A stretch of 64,000 nucleotides of DNA from Rhodonellum sp041748555. GTDB taxonomy: Bacteria > Bacteroidota > Bacteroidia > Cytophagales > Cyclobacteriaceae. Below, one piece after another: positions 17,881 through 26,900 of the stretch. How positions within the stretch are numbered: the first letter of the stretch is position 1; every line of letters starts with the position of its first letter. The stretch lies in NCBI GenBank assembly GCA_041748555.1, contig JBGTDA010000099.1:1-64000 (forward strand), in the 5' to 3' direction. Both the position numbers and the translations under genes were made by a program. A model generated the notes under the pieces. That model worked only from the letters and a program-made list of their open reading frames with translations. It ran no database searches and was not told the origin of the DNA.

Positions 17881-19659
17881 ATGAAAAACATCAAATATTA
17901 TCTCAGATACTCATTGCTCTACCTCTTTGTGCTAGGTGCATGCAATGATGATTTTCTTGAAAAATTTCCTTTGGACGAGGTAAGCAATGAAACCTTCTGG
18001 AACACGGAAAACGACCTCTTGACCTATAACAACACCTTCTACCACATGGCCAGTAATGATGTGCAGGTTCCTATTTTACATGGACATCAAGATGGGTTTG
18101 CCAGTCATTTTGGCAGTTATTGGTATTTGGATGGAATGGCTGATAATCTGGCGCCCAACCATGAAAGGCATACTTTCTATATGCGGATTAGGTCAGGAAG
18201 GGAAATTGTTCCCAACAGCCCCCAATGGTTTGGCTATCAAGGCTGGAATTTTGTTAGGGCACTCAATATCGGGCTGGAAAATTATCCCCTGGCCCAAATA
18301 CCCGATGATGTAAGAAATAAATTTGTCGGTGAGGCCCGATTATTCAGAGGTTGGTTCTATGCGGATAAAGTAAAAATGTTCGGAGATGCACCTTGGGTGG
18401 ACAGGGAATTGAATATTGATTCTGAAGAATTGTTTGCCAGTAGGACTCCCCGGGAGGAAGTGATGCAAAACGTATTGGAGGATTTGAATTTTGCCACCAC
18501 ACATCTTCCCAATGATTGGGGAGATGGCAATGCTCCCGGAAGGCTTAACAGGTGGGCGGCCCTTTTGGTAAAATCCAGAGTTTGCCTCTTTGAAGGCACC
18601 TGGAGAAAATATCACGGGGGCTCCAATCCTGAAATGTGGCTGAGGGAAGCTGCTGATGCTGCAAAGGAAGTGATGGATAATGGTCCATATTCGATCTTCT
18701 CAACCGGGGATCCCGAAAATGATTTCAATTCTTATCAAAGGGCTTTGGACCTGTCAGGAAATCCGGAAGTGATGGCATGGCGCCGGTATCAGTTGGGAAT
18801 TTATACCAATCATGTTCAGAATTATTATGGCTATACCGGAGGAGCATCCCGAAGTTTTGTGGAAGATTTCTTATGCTCCGATGGCCTGCCCATTTCAATT
18901 TCACCTTTATATCAAGGTGATGATAACATTGAGAATGTGTTTATGAACAGGGACCCTAGGTTGCGCCAAACAATTTTGCACCCTCAGGACACAGAGAAAT
19001 ATCAATATCATGTTGCTGATGGACGGTCATATCCCCGGATTCAGGGTATGCCGGGCGGAAGAACATCCTCTACTGGATACCACGTCATAAAACATTATAA
19101 TGCAGAAGATCAGATTGGTAAGGCATTTAATACCGCAGAGCATCCTGCGATCATATTAAGATTTGCGGAAGTCCTGTTGAATTATGCCGAAGCCAAAGCT
19201 GAATTGGGAGAGATTACCCAGGCTGATTTGGATATAAGTATAAATCAGCTAAGAGACAGGATTGGAATGGTTCCCATGAACATAAATCCCCCGATGGATC
19301 CAAGATATGCCGGCGATGGGATATCCCCCTTGCTGGTTGAAATCAGAAGGGAGAGGAGAATCGAACTCTTTCAGGAAGGGTTCAGGTATGATGACATCCG
19401 AAGATGGAAACAGGGTAAAAAGCTTGAAAAACCCGATATGGGTATTCAATGGAATGCTGAAGCTCAAGCCAGATATGAAGGAGCAATCATCCAGACCAGT
19501 GTGGATCCGGAAAACGGCAAGACTTATATCGATGTGTATAAAGGCAGTGATTGGGCAGATCCGGTTTTTGATGAAAATAAAAATTACCTGTGGCCAATAC
19601 CTTTAAGCGATCTCGCACAGAACCCGGCCATCGGACAAAACCCCGGATATGGCAATTGA
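17881..19659 (+). CDS. SusD/RagB-family nutrient-binding lipoprotein
   Basis: Surface glycan-binding partner of the preceding SusC. The lipoprotein leader is LYLFVLGAC (Cys21). The mature start DDFLEKFPLDEVSNETFW is typical of SusD, and further landmarks are RFLRG-like EARLFRGWFYADKVKMFGD (about 155), a helical TPR core, VILRFAEVLLNYAEAKAELG, LVEIRRERRIELFQEGFRYDDI and the ending YLWPIPLSDLAQNPAIGQNP. The length of 592 residues is in the normal range. A strong hairpin terminator follows 20 bases after the stop, so susC-susD form a discrete transcription unit ahead of the lyase genes. Confidence 0.96.
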   Translation: MKNIKYYLRYSLLYLFVLGACNDDFLEKFPLDEVSNETFWNTENDLLTYNNTFYHMASNDVQVPILHGHQDGFASHFGSYWYLDGMADNLAPNHERHTFYMRIRSGREIVPNSPQWFGYQGWNFVRALNIGLENYPLAQIPDDVRNKFVGEARLFRGWFYADKVKMFGDAPWVDRELNIDSEELFASRTPREEVMQNVLEDLNFATTHLPNDWGDGNAPGRLNRWAALLVKSRVCLFEGTWRKYHGGSNPEMWLREAADAAKEVMDNGPYSIFSTGDPENDFNSYQRALDLSGNPEVMAWRRYQLGIYTNHVQNYYGYTGGASRSFVEDFLCSDGLPISISPLYQGDDNIENVFMNRDPRLRQTILHPQDTEKYQYHVADGRSYPRIQGMPGGRTSSTGYHVIKHYNAEDQIGKAFNTAEHPAIILRFAEVLLNYAEAKAELGEITQADLDISINQLRDRIGMVPMNINPPMDPRYAGDGISPLLVEIRRERRIELFQEGFRYDDIRRWKQGKKLEKPDMGIQWNAEAQARYEGAIIQTSVDPENGKTYIDVYKGSDWADPVFDENKNYLWPIPLSDLAQNPAIGQNPGYGN

Positions 19660-19679
19660 TAGATAAATGAATTTGAAAC

Positions 19680-19729
19680 AACCTGGAATCGATAGCAAGA
19701 AATGACTTGATTTCGGTTCCGGGTTTTTT
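19680..19729 (+). terminator. Rho-independent terminator after susD
   Basis: Arms AACCTGGAATCGA (19680-19692) and TCGGTTCCGGGTT (19713-19725) pair over 13 positions with two G-T pairs, followed by a T run to 19729. It sits 20 bases past the susD stop and about 110 bases before the next gene. It may only partly stop transcription, as is common between SusC/D genes and PUL enzymes. Confidence 0.78.
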
Positions 19730-19840
19730 CCCCTTTTGTCGCTAATCCAATTTAAATTTATCCCTAGGCAGGGCAACAAAGCCTTGTATCCCCACATCCT
19801 GCCAGAGAAAAAAATCCTTTGGCGTTTAACAAACCAAAAA

Positions 19841-21736
19841 ATGAACCTCAAATTTAATTTCCGGATTCACCTGATCCCCTTTTTAATATCAATACTGTTC
19901 TTTCCTTTTACGGCAAGCATGCCTCTTCTGCAGGACGAAATAAAGGAAAAGGATCACCAAAAACTTAAAAATCCCATAACAGTCCTATACATCCAGAGAA
20001 ATTTAAAAAAAGCTTCTCCAAAATTGGTGCTGACCCCTGCTTTGGAAAAGAATCTGAAAAGAAAGCTGAAATCAGATCCTATGGTTGCCAATTATTTTGA
20101 AGCTATCAAGCTTAATGCCCAAAATATCTTGAAGGAGCCATTGCTGACCCGAAACATGATTGGAAGAAGGCTTCTTGGCACTTCCAGAGAAATGCTTTAC
20201 CGGATCAATATGCTGGGGATGACTTATAGGTTGGAAGAGGATAAGGAAATTTTAAACAGGATTGATCAGGAAGTCAAGGCTGTCTGTGCATTTTCGGATT
20301 GGAATCCCCCACATTTTTTGGATGTAGCGGAGATGGCCACTGCGGTTGCATTGGCTATAGATTGGGCAGGTAAGGATTTACCAAAATCCACTGTCCAATT
20401 GGCAAAAAACGCATTGATTGAAAAAGGCATCAATCCCAGTTATGAAGGCGAAAGGACTTGGATCAACGGAACCAACAACTGGAACCAGGTCTGCAATGGC
20501 GGGATGATAGCTGCTGCCATAATGATAGCTGATATAAATCCGGAACTTGCTGCCAAAACCATCAGCCGGTCGCTTGATGGTATGCCACATGCCTTGGAAG
20601 AATATGGTCCGGATGGGGTATATCCTGAAGGATCTACCTATTGGAGTTATGGTACAAGCTTTTCCGTTTTGACTTCGGCCCTGCTTGAATCGGCATTTGG
20701 GACTGATTTTGGGATTGCTGAATATCCCGCATTTGAAAAAAGTGCTGACTTCAGAATAATGAGTATAGCTCCGTCAGGATGGTATTACAACTATGCGGAT
20801 TGTGGAGATGAGCATGGTGAGGCGGGAGATATTACTCTTGCCTGGTTTGCCAACAAAACCCAAAACGGGATGTACCTGGAAAAAGAAAAGTTCAACCAAC
20901 CTCCCTCGAGCATGGGAAAACTAAGCAGAATCGCAGGAGCCGGATTGGTTTGGTTGTCTCAGTTTGAAAACAAAAATGAAACCGCCATTCCAACTGACTG
21001 GAAAGGAGATGGATCTAATCCTATTTTAATTTTTAGAGGTGAAAAAGAAAATCCCAACGGATATTATTTTGGGGGTAAAGGTGGAAGGGCCACCATCAGC
21101 CATGGCAATATGGATGCGGGTTCTTTTATTTGGGAACTAGATGGAGTCAGGTGGGTTGTAGATCCCGGTAATCAGCCTTATAATGAATTGGAAATTACCG
21201 GATTCAATCTATGGGGTAATTGCCAGGATTGTGAGCGTTGGACACTTCTCACCAAAAATAATTTCGGCCACAGTACCCTTACGGTAAATGACCAATTGCA
21301 TGTCAATGACGGATTTGCATCTTTGGTTGATTATAAGAAGGGGGATCAGCCAAGCGGAAGTATTGATCTTTCTTCGGTATTTGGAGACAATATCAATTCA
21401 GTTCACCGGACTTTTACCAAACCGGACCATCGGTCAATTTTAGTCGAAGATGTAATAGAAGGGAATGAAAACACAAAATCCATTACATGGCAACTGCTTA
21501 CCCAGGCAGATGTTGAGATTGTAAAAGGGGGCGCCATTCTCCGACAGGAAGGCAAAAGCATTAAATTGGAAAATTTATCCCATCCGCATTTATTGATATC
21601 TGTCGTTTCGCTTGATCCGGCCCCAATGGAGCTTGACCGGCAAATCGAAGGTTTGAAGCGCCTGGAAATCCGGATTCCGGCATGGACCTTAGAAAATGGC
21701 AAAAATACGATGAAAGTAAAACTTTCCGGGGGATGA
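19841..21736 (+). CDS. Heparinase II/III-family polysaccharide lyase-like protein
   Basis: Predicted secreted or periplasmic uronan lyase acting by beta-elimination. The ATG at 19841 gives 631 residues with a signal peptide (HLIPFLISILFFPFTAS); the frame is open farther upstream to a TTG at 19736 that I reject. An alpha/alpha-toroid part includes FSDWNPPHFLDVAEMAT, WNQVCNGGM and YGPDGVYPEGSTYWSYG; the C-terminal heparinase II/III beta part has ISHGNMDAGSFIWELDGVRW. It is a clear paralogue of the protein at 24106-26001, with the same order of motifs. The cleaved polymer cannot be named from sequence; heparan-, alginate- or chondroitin-type lyases all use this fold. Position after SusC/SusD and before PL8 supports a PUL role. 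Confidence 0.88.
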   Translation: MNLKFNFRIHLIPFLISILFFPFTASMPLLQDEIKEKDHQKLKNPITVLYIQRNLKKASPKLVLTPALEKNLKRKLKSDPMVANYFEAIKLNAQNILKEPLLTRNMIGRRLLGTSREMLYRINMLGMTYRLEEDKEILNRIDQEVKAVCAFSDWNPPHFLDVAEMATAVALAIDWAGKDLPKSTVQLAKNALIEKGINPSYEGERTWINGTNNWNQVCNGGMIAAAIMIADINPELAAKTISRSLDGMPHALEEYGPDGVYPEGSTYWSYGTSFSVLTSALLESAFGTDFGIAEYPAFEKSADFRIMSIAPSGWYYNYADCGDEHGEAGDITLAWFANKTQNGMYLEKEKFNQPPSSMGKLSRIAGAGLVWLSQFENKNETAIPTDWKGDGSNPILIFRGEKENPNGYYFGGKGGRATISHGNMDAGSFIWELDGVRWVVDPGNQPYNELEITGFNLWGNCQDCERWTLLTKNNFGHSTLTVNDQLHVNDGFASLVDYKKGDQPSGSIDLSSVFGDNINSVHRTFTKPDHRSILVEDVIEGNENTKSITWQLLTQADVEIVKGGAILRQEGKSIKLENLSHPHLLISVVSLDPAPMELDRQIEGLKRLEIRIPAWTLENGKNTMKVKLSGG

Positions 21737-21746
21737 TTTATAGTTG

Positions 21747-21785
21747 GAAGTTGGAAGACGGAAGCCAGAAGTTGGAAGACGGAAG
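21747..21785 (+). repeat. Two direct copies of an 18-base repeat (GAAGTTGGAAGACGGAAG)
   Basis: The unit occurs at 21747-21764 and 21768-21785, a period of 21 bases, in the gap between the two lyase genes. A 16-base part (GTTGGAAGACGGAAGT) occurs inverted at 9962-9977, and a related sequence sharing 12 bases lies inverted at 53537-53557. This looks like a dispersed intergenic repeat of the genome. Confidence 0.75.
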
Positions 21786-21891
21786 TTGAATCTGGATTTG
21801 GCCTAGGATCTGATGAATTTTGGCTCTTACTGTTAACATTGCGGATATACATGGAATAAAATATCCTTGATTGTCCATATGATCAAAAGCC

Positions 21892-24051
21892 ATGAAAAGA
21901 AAAAAAATCAGATTGCTGCTGCCTGTTATTCTTGTAATATTATTTTCTTTTTCCACCAAATCACAGACACCGGACATTTATACCATCAGGGATCGGATTA
22001 TTCTTGACTTGATTTCATCCAATACTAATGACAAAGAGATCGAAAATCTGTTGTTAACCCTGGAACCGGACGGCACCTGGCCTGGAATCAATTATGAAGA
22101 TGTTTCCCGGACAGCTTTTGAGCATCGTATCCATACTGGTAATATGGTGACCTTGAGTAAGGCATTCCAAAGCAAAAAATCCAAATTCCACCAAAATAAG
22201 AGACTTCAAAAAGCGATAGAACTGGCATTGGACCATTGGGTGGAGAAGGATTATTTCTGTGATAACTGGTGGCACAATCAGATTGGAACACCGAATAATC
22301 TTGTCACAGTCATGCTGTTGGCAGGTAATGAAATGCCAAAAAATCTGGTTGAAAAAACCCAGCCCATCATCGGAAGAGCCCATTTGGAAGCTTCAGGTGC
22401 CAGGCCGAGCGGTGACAGGATCAAGATAGCCGGAATTTTGGCTAAAAATCAGTTGTTCATGGAGGATTATCCCCAGTTTGAGGAGGTTATAAAAGTTATT
22501 GAAGGGGAAATTAAATTTTCCTCAGAAAGAGGAATGCAATATGATTACAGCTTTCACCACAGGACAGACCGGGTGAACAATACCTTATCGTATGGCCTGG
22601 GTTATGCTGATGCTTTCGTAGAGTGGGCAGTCTTTGTGGCAGGAACCCGATATGCTTTTTCGGAGGAAAAAACCCAACTGTTGGTAGATTACTATTTGGA
22701 TGGAATCTGCAAATCCATGCCTTTTGCAAAATTTCCCGATACCGGTGCTAAAAACAGGGGTATAGCAAGACCGGGAGCTTTAAATTCAATGAGTTCCCTT
22801 ACGCCCCAAAAATTATTGCAAGCCACAGATTACCGAAATGAGGAATTGAAGGGAGTGATTGCCAACAGAAATGGCGGTTTAGAACATCACTCCCAATCAC
22901 ACGCCACATTTTTTTGGCATTCTGAGCATTTCACCCTTCAGCGGCCCAAATATTATACATCAGTGCGGATGTTTTCCACAAGAAACCATAATATGGAGGT
23001 TCCCTATAACAGTGAGGGACTTAAAAACCACCATCGTGGAGATGGCACCAATCATCTCAACATGACCGGTATGGAATATTATGATATATTTCCGGTGATG
23101 GATTATCAAAAAATCCCGGGAGCCACTATTTTGCAAAAAGAATCCCTACCATCAGAAAATGAGATTCAAAAACCGGGTACCACCGATTTTGTCGGAGCTG
23201 TCACCGATGGAAAATTCGGTGCGGTTGCCTTTGATTTCAGAAGTCCGCATGACCCCTTGGAAGCCAGGAAATCCTGGTTTTTCTTTGATGATGAATATGT
23301 GTGTCTGGGTGCAGGTATCCATTCAGGTTCAGATCTCCCCGTTGTCACTACACTGAACCAAAATCTGCTTTTTGATAAAGTGACCGTAGGCGACAACAAA
23401 GGATCTAAATCCATTGGACCGGGAGACCATCAACTGAATGGTATAGAGTGGGTTTACAGTGACCAGGTGGCTTATATTTTTCCAAAATCACAAAGCGTAA
23501 ATCTTTTTAATGGACCTGTCACAGGCAACTGGACCGAAATCAGCAAGCAAACCAGCATCCCTAAAGAAGATGTGACCAGGGAGGTGTTCAAATTATGGGT
23601 GGACCACGGCGCCAGACCCAATGAAGGTACCTATGAGTATGTTGTGGTTCCGGCAGTGGACCTGAATCAGGCGGCTGCTTATGATGTTCATGCTTCCCTT
23701 CTGATTATATCCAATACCGCCCAAATTCAGGCAGTAAAACACCATCAGCTAGCACTGTATCAACTTGTATTCTACAATGCAGGGAGGCTTGATTTAGAGA
23801 AGGATTTTACGATTTTCATGGATAGTCCCGGTCTGGTCATGATACAGATGACCGATAATGAAATCAAACAGATAACAGTGGCTGACCCTTCCAGAAAGTT
23901 GGGAAAGATTCATTTCAGTATTACTGCAAGATTGGATAAAAACGGCGAAGATTTTTCCTCCATATGGAATCAGAGCAAAGGAAGGAGTGATATAGCGGTC
24001 GATTTGCCTAAGGATGTCTATGCCGGTAAAAGTGTAACAGTGGAGTTTTAA
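21892..24051 (+). CDS. Polysaccharide lyase family 8 (chondroitin/hyaluronate/xanthan lyase type)
   Basis: A secreted lyase that should cleave uronic-acid-containing polymers to unsaturated products. The 719 residues begin with a signal peptide (IRLLLPVILVILFSFSTKSQ). The N-terminal toroid carries NWWHNQIGTPNNLVTVMLL, YDYSFHHRTDRVNNTLSYGLGY with candidate catalytic His and Tyr, and NRGIARPGALN with the candidate Arg. The central part has NMEVPYNSEGLKNHHRGDG, where the Glu aligns with the catalytic-site Glu of chondroitinase AC, then FPVMDYQKIPGATI, which is typical PL8. The rest is beta-sandwich. It sits between two paralogous heparinase-like genes. Substrate specificity (chondroitin, hyaluronan, xanthan) is not readable here. 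Confidence 0.92.
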   Translation: MKRKKIRLLLPVILVILFSFSTKSQTPDIYTIRDRIILDLISSNTNDKEIENLLLTLEPDGTWPGINYEDVSRTAFEHRIHTGNMVTLSKAFQSKKSKFHQNKRLQKAIELALDHWVEKDYFCDNWWHNQIGTPNNLVTVMLLAGNEMPKNLVEKTQPIIGRAHLEASGARPSGDRIKIAGILAKNQLFMEDYPQFEEVIKVIEGEIKFSSERGMQYDYSFHHRTDRVNNTLSYGLGYADAFVEWAVFVAGTRYAFSEEKTQLLVDYYLDGICKSMPFAKFPDTGAKNRGIARPGALNSMSSLTPQKLLQATDYRNEELKGVIANRNGGLEHHSQSHATFFWHSEHFTLQRPKYYTSVRMFSTRNHNMEVPYNSEGLKNHHRGDGTNHLNMTGMEYYDIFPVMDYQKIPGATILQKESLPSENEIQKPGTTDFVGAVTDGKFGAVAFDFRSPHDPLEARKSWFFFDDEYVCLGAGIHSGSDLPVVTTLNQNLLFDKVTVGDNKGSKSIGPGDHQLNGIEWVYSDQVAYIFPKSQSVNLFNGPVTGNWTEISKQTSIPKEDVTREVFKLWVDHGARPNEGTYEYVVVPAVDLNQAAAYDVHASLLIISNTAQIQAVKHHQLALYQLVFYNAGRLDLEKDFTIFMDSPGLVMIQMTDNEIKQITVADPSRKLGKIHFSITARLDKNGEDFSSIWNQSKGRSDIAVDLPKDVYAGKSVTVEF

Positions 24052-24105
24052 AATGTTATTCCCTCAAGGTACCATTTTCGAGAAATTTGTAAATACAGAA
24101 ATAAT

Positions 24106-26001
24106 ATGAAAGGCGAACCGATAAAAAGCAATCCCAAAATCCTCCTTTTAATCTTTTTTTTAAGTTGGAATTCTTATTCCCAAAATCAGATTTTACCGGA
24201 CACGTTTCCGGAAGTGGCCCATCCTAGACTTTTGCTTTTAACGGGAGAGGAAAAAGCAATCGGCAAAATGTTGGAAAAAGATGATCAATGGAGAAAACTG
24301 CATCAGGCCATTCTCACGGAAAGCGATGCCATCATCGCTCTGGAACCCATAGAAAGGATACAGATTGGTAGAAGATTGTTGGACAAATCCAGAGAAGCGC
24401 TGAGAAGGATATTTCAATTAAGCTATGCCTATAGACTTACCGGCGAGGAGAAATATTTTTTGAGAGCAGAAAAAGAAATGTTGGCCATTTCACAATTCAG
24501 TGACTGGAATCCATCCCATTTTTTGGATGTGGCAGAAATGACCATGGCAATGGCAATCGGATATGATTGGCTTTTTGAAAATCTATCCTCCGAATCCAGG
24601 GCCGCTATCCGGCATTCCATTGTTAGACTGGGGATTGAACCTTCCTTTGATAGTAAATACAACAGTTTTTTGAAAGCAACCCACAATTGGAATCAGGTAT
24701 GCAATGCGGGAATGGTTTTTGGCGCTTTGGCCGTTTTTGAAGATTACCCTGAATTGGCACAAAAAACTTTGGAAAGGGCTGTTGAAAGCATTCCTTTAGC
24801 GATGAAGGATTATGGGCCTGATGGTGCTTATCCTGAAGGATATGGTTATTGGGGATACGGAACATCATTTAATGTGTTGTTTTTGAGTGCGCTTGAAAAA
24901 GTTTATGGTACTGATTTCGGCTTGGGCCAGGCACCTGGTTTTTTGGAGAGTGCGGGATTTTATAAAAATATGACTGGCGCAACCGGATTATCTTATAATT
25001 GGGGAGATGCGGGAAGCGGTTCAGGTAGTATTAGCCCGGCGATGTTTTGGTTTGCTCAAAAAAACGACAAACCTTCACTTTTATGGGTTGAGAAGAAACA
25101 TTTTGAAAATAAAGATATTTTCCGGTTTACCGGCAACAGGATTTTACCGGCAGCATTGATTTGGGGTAATGGGATTTCACTGGACGCTATCCAACAACCT
25201 GCCAGTCTCTTCTGGAAGGGTCAGGGGGCAAATCCAGTAGCCCTGATGCGGACTTCCTGGACGGATCCCAATGCAATTTATCTGGGTTTTAAAGCGGGTT
25301 CTCCCTCAGTCAACCACGGTCATATGGACATCGGTTCTTTCATCATGGAAGCCGATGGCGTTAGATGGGCCATGGATTTTGGGATGCAGGATTATGAATC
25401 ACTTGAATCAAAGGGGATCCAGCTGTTTGGAAGAACACAGGATGCGCAGCGGTGGACGGTTTATCGTCTGAACAACTACGTTCACAACACACTCACATTT
25501 GATGATCAGTTGCATCTTGTAAAAGGATATGCGAAAATCGACCGGTTTTCTGAAGATCCGGGTTTTATGTTTGCCATTTCGGATATCAGTTCTGTTTTTG
25601 AAGGACAGATCAAAAATGCGGAACGGGGAGTGGCCATTGTCGATGGAAAATATGTTGTGGTCCAGGATGAAATAAAGGCCTTGGAAAAGGCAACTTCCAT
25701 GATTTGGAATATGCTCACTCCAGCGGATGTTATCCTTACGGGAGGCAACACGGCCACCTTGGAAAAGGATGGTGAAAGGCTTTTTTTGAAGGTTGATGGA
25801 CCCGGAAAGATTAATATAAGGACATGGAGCACAGATCCAAAAACGGATTATGACGCCCCAAATCCCGGCACCACCAGGGTTGGATTTGAATATGAACTGC
25901 AGGCCATTGAGGCTGCTACCTTTAAGGTGTATTTAATTCCCGAAAAATCTTCTGCTGAAGTTTCCACCCAGATACCGAGTTTGTCGGATTGGGGAAAATA
26001 G
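24106..26001 (+). CDS. Heparinase II/III-family polysaccharide lyase-like protein (second paralogue)
   Basis: Second heparinase II/III-like enzyme of the PUL, also 631 residues, with signal peptide ILLLIFFLSWNSYSQ. It shares with the 19841 gene the motifs IGRRLLDKSREALRRIFQL, FSDWNPSHFLDVAEMTMAM, NWNQVCNAGM, YGPDGAYPEGYGYWGYGTSF and VNHGHMDIGSFIMEADGVRW. The N-terminus (HPRLLLLTGEE) is the form often seen in secreted alginate/heparin-lyase-like proteins. It ends the PUL: the next 470 bases hold only unrecognised relict sequence and then a minus-strand gene. The two paralogues probably act on different linkages or chain lengths of the same polymer; this is inference. Confidence 0.88.
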   Translation: MKGEPIKSNPKILLLIFFLSWNSYSQNQILPDTFPEVAHPRLLLLTGEEKAIGKMLEKDDQWRKLHQAILTESDAIIALEPIERIQIGRRLLDKSREALRRIFQLSYAYRLTGEEKYFLRAEKEMLAISQFSDWNPSHFLDVAEMTMAMAIGYDWLFENLSSESRAAIRHSIVRLGIEPSFDSKYNSFLKATHNWNQVCNAGMVFGALAVFEDYPELAQKTLERAVESIPLAMKDYGPDGAYPEGYGYWGYGTSFNVLFLSALEKVYGTDFGLGQAPGFLESAGFYKNMTGATGLSYNWGDAGSGSGSISPAMFWFAQKNDKPSLLWVEKKHFENKDIFRFTGNRILPAALIWGNGISLDAIQQPASLFWKGQGANPVALMRTSWTDPNAIYLGFKAGSPSVNHGHMDIGSFIMEADGVRWAMDFGMQDYESLESKGIQLFGRTQDAQRWTVYRLNNYVHNTLTFDDQLHLVKGYAKIDRFSEDPGFMFAISDISSVFEGQIKNAERGVAIVDGKYVVVQDEIKALEKATSMIWNMLTPADVILTGGNTATLEKDGERLFLKVDGPGKINIRTWSTDPKTDYDAPNPGTTRVGFEYELQAIEAATFKVYLIPEKSSAEVSTQIPSLSDWGK

Positions 26002-26059
26002 ATATCCACATAAATATTGTGAATTTAAATTGGAAACCGTCATTACCAAAGTTCATTAA

Positions 26060-26475
26060 TCAGGGGGTGGATGCCATATCTGGTTATGGGGATCAGATAT
26101 CGATGCACTGGACGGGAAGCCCATGAATGACAAGGATAAAGAACCTGCGTTATTTGGCTGCACGGCTGGGACCCTTGCCAGGCTGGAGCATGGGTTTGAT
26201 GTGGAGAACGGATGGGCCGATAGGGAAGAGCTCAATAAGTGAAAAAGGTTTCTGGAGGGGCAGATGTGCTGGAGGCATTTTTTAGGTGCACGGTGAGCTA
26301 TGATGCGAAAGGCCTTTTTGCAGTGAAGCCAAGGCCGCCCAAGCCCCCTCATGACGAAAAGTTCCGGGCTCCGATTGGCGATGGCTATACTACCTGGTTA
26401 GTTGGGGTGGGGATTATATTGGTTATACGAAAGCCCGGGTCACCTTGTCGGGGCAAAAAAAGAAAGCATCCCTAA
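26060..26475 (+). pseudogene. Unidentified relict coding DNA
   Basis: The gap after the PUL has DNA that looks formerly coding. Bases 26060-26242 stay open and read DIDALDGKPMNDKDK..., ALFGCTAGTLARLEHGFD; the frame closes with TGA overlapping a GTG at 26239 that opens a second frame to 26475 (VSGGADVLEAFFRCTVSYDA, KPPHDEKFRAPIGDGYTTW). I counted 68 G/C in the 120 bases 26101-26220, visibly richer than its neighbours. No recognisable family, signal peptide or start context. It could be the end of a broken gene, a horizontally acquired remnant or chance open frames. The function is unknown. Confidence 0.3.
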
Positions 26476-26789
26476 ACCGAACCATGCCTATTGGGGATAT
26501 CCGGATTGATAAAGGTAAAGCCCCTTGCATCATTTCCGTCATAAAAATCCACTTCCATTCCCATCAAAAACATGAAATGTCTTTTTTCTATCAAAACCGG
26601 AATGCCCTCCACCTCAAACTGCTGATCATCATCTTTTGGTTTGTCAAATCCCAACAGATATGACATGCCGCCGCAACCGCCGCCTTTTACACCAACTCTT
26701 AAATAATATCCTTCGGGGATATTTTTGGTTGCCATAATGTTTTTAATTTCGGTTTGGGCTGTTTCAGTAATTGTGATGGGTATCAGCAT
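26472..26789 (-). CDS. HesB/IscA-like (A-type carrier) Fe-S assembly protein, without C-terminal CxC
   Basis: A 105-residue member of the A-type carrier family that normally hands Fe-S clusters to target proteins. The fold signature is clear: YYLRVGVKGGGCGGMSYLLG with the first conserved cysteine (Cys39), then VLIEKRHFMFLMGMEVDFYD and GFTFINPDIPNRHGSV. The usual end with two further cysteines (CGCGSSF) is missing: the protein stops at NRHGSV. Either this is a variant subfamily or the end was replaced by the rearranged DNA that begins right at its stop codon. With one cysteine, cluster binding would have to be between subunits or absent. Confidence 0.8.
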   Translation of the reverse strand: MLIPITITETAQTEIKNIMATKNIPEGYYLRVGVKGGGCGGMSYLLGFDKPKDDDQQFEVEGIPVLIEKRHFMFLMGMEVDFYDGNDARGFTFINPDIPNRHGSV

Positions 26790-26900
26790 GCCTCTTTAAT
26801 TCAATTCCTCGTCAGTAAGTTCAAATTTAAAAATATCCATCTGTATAGTTCACAGGACTTATTAATTTCAGATATTCGAATAAAATTAAAACATTAAAAT

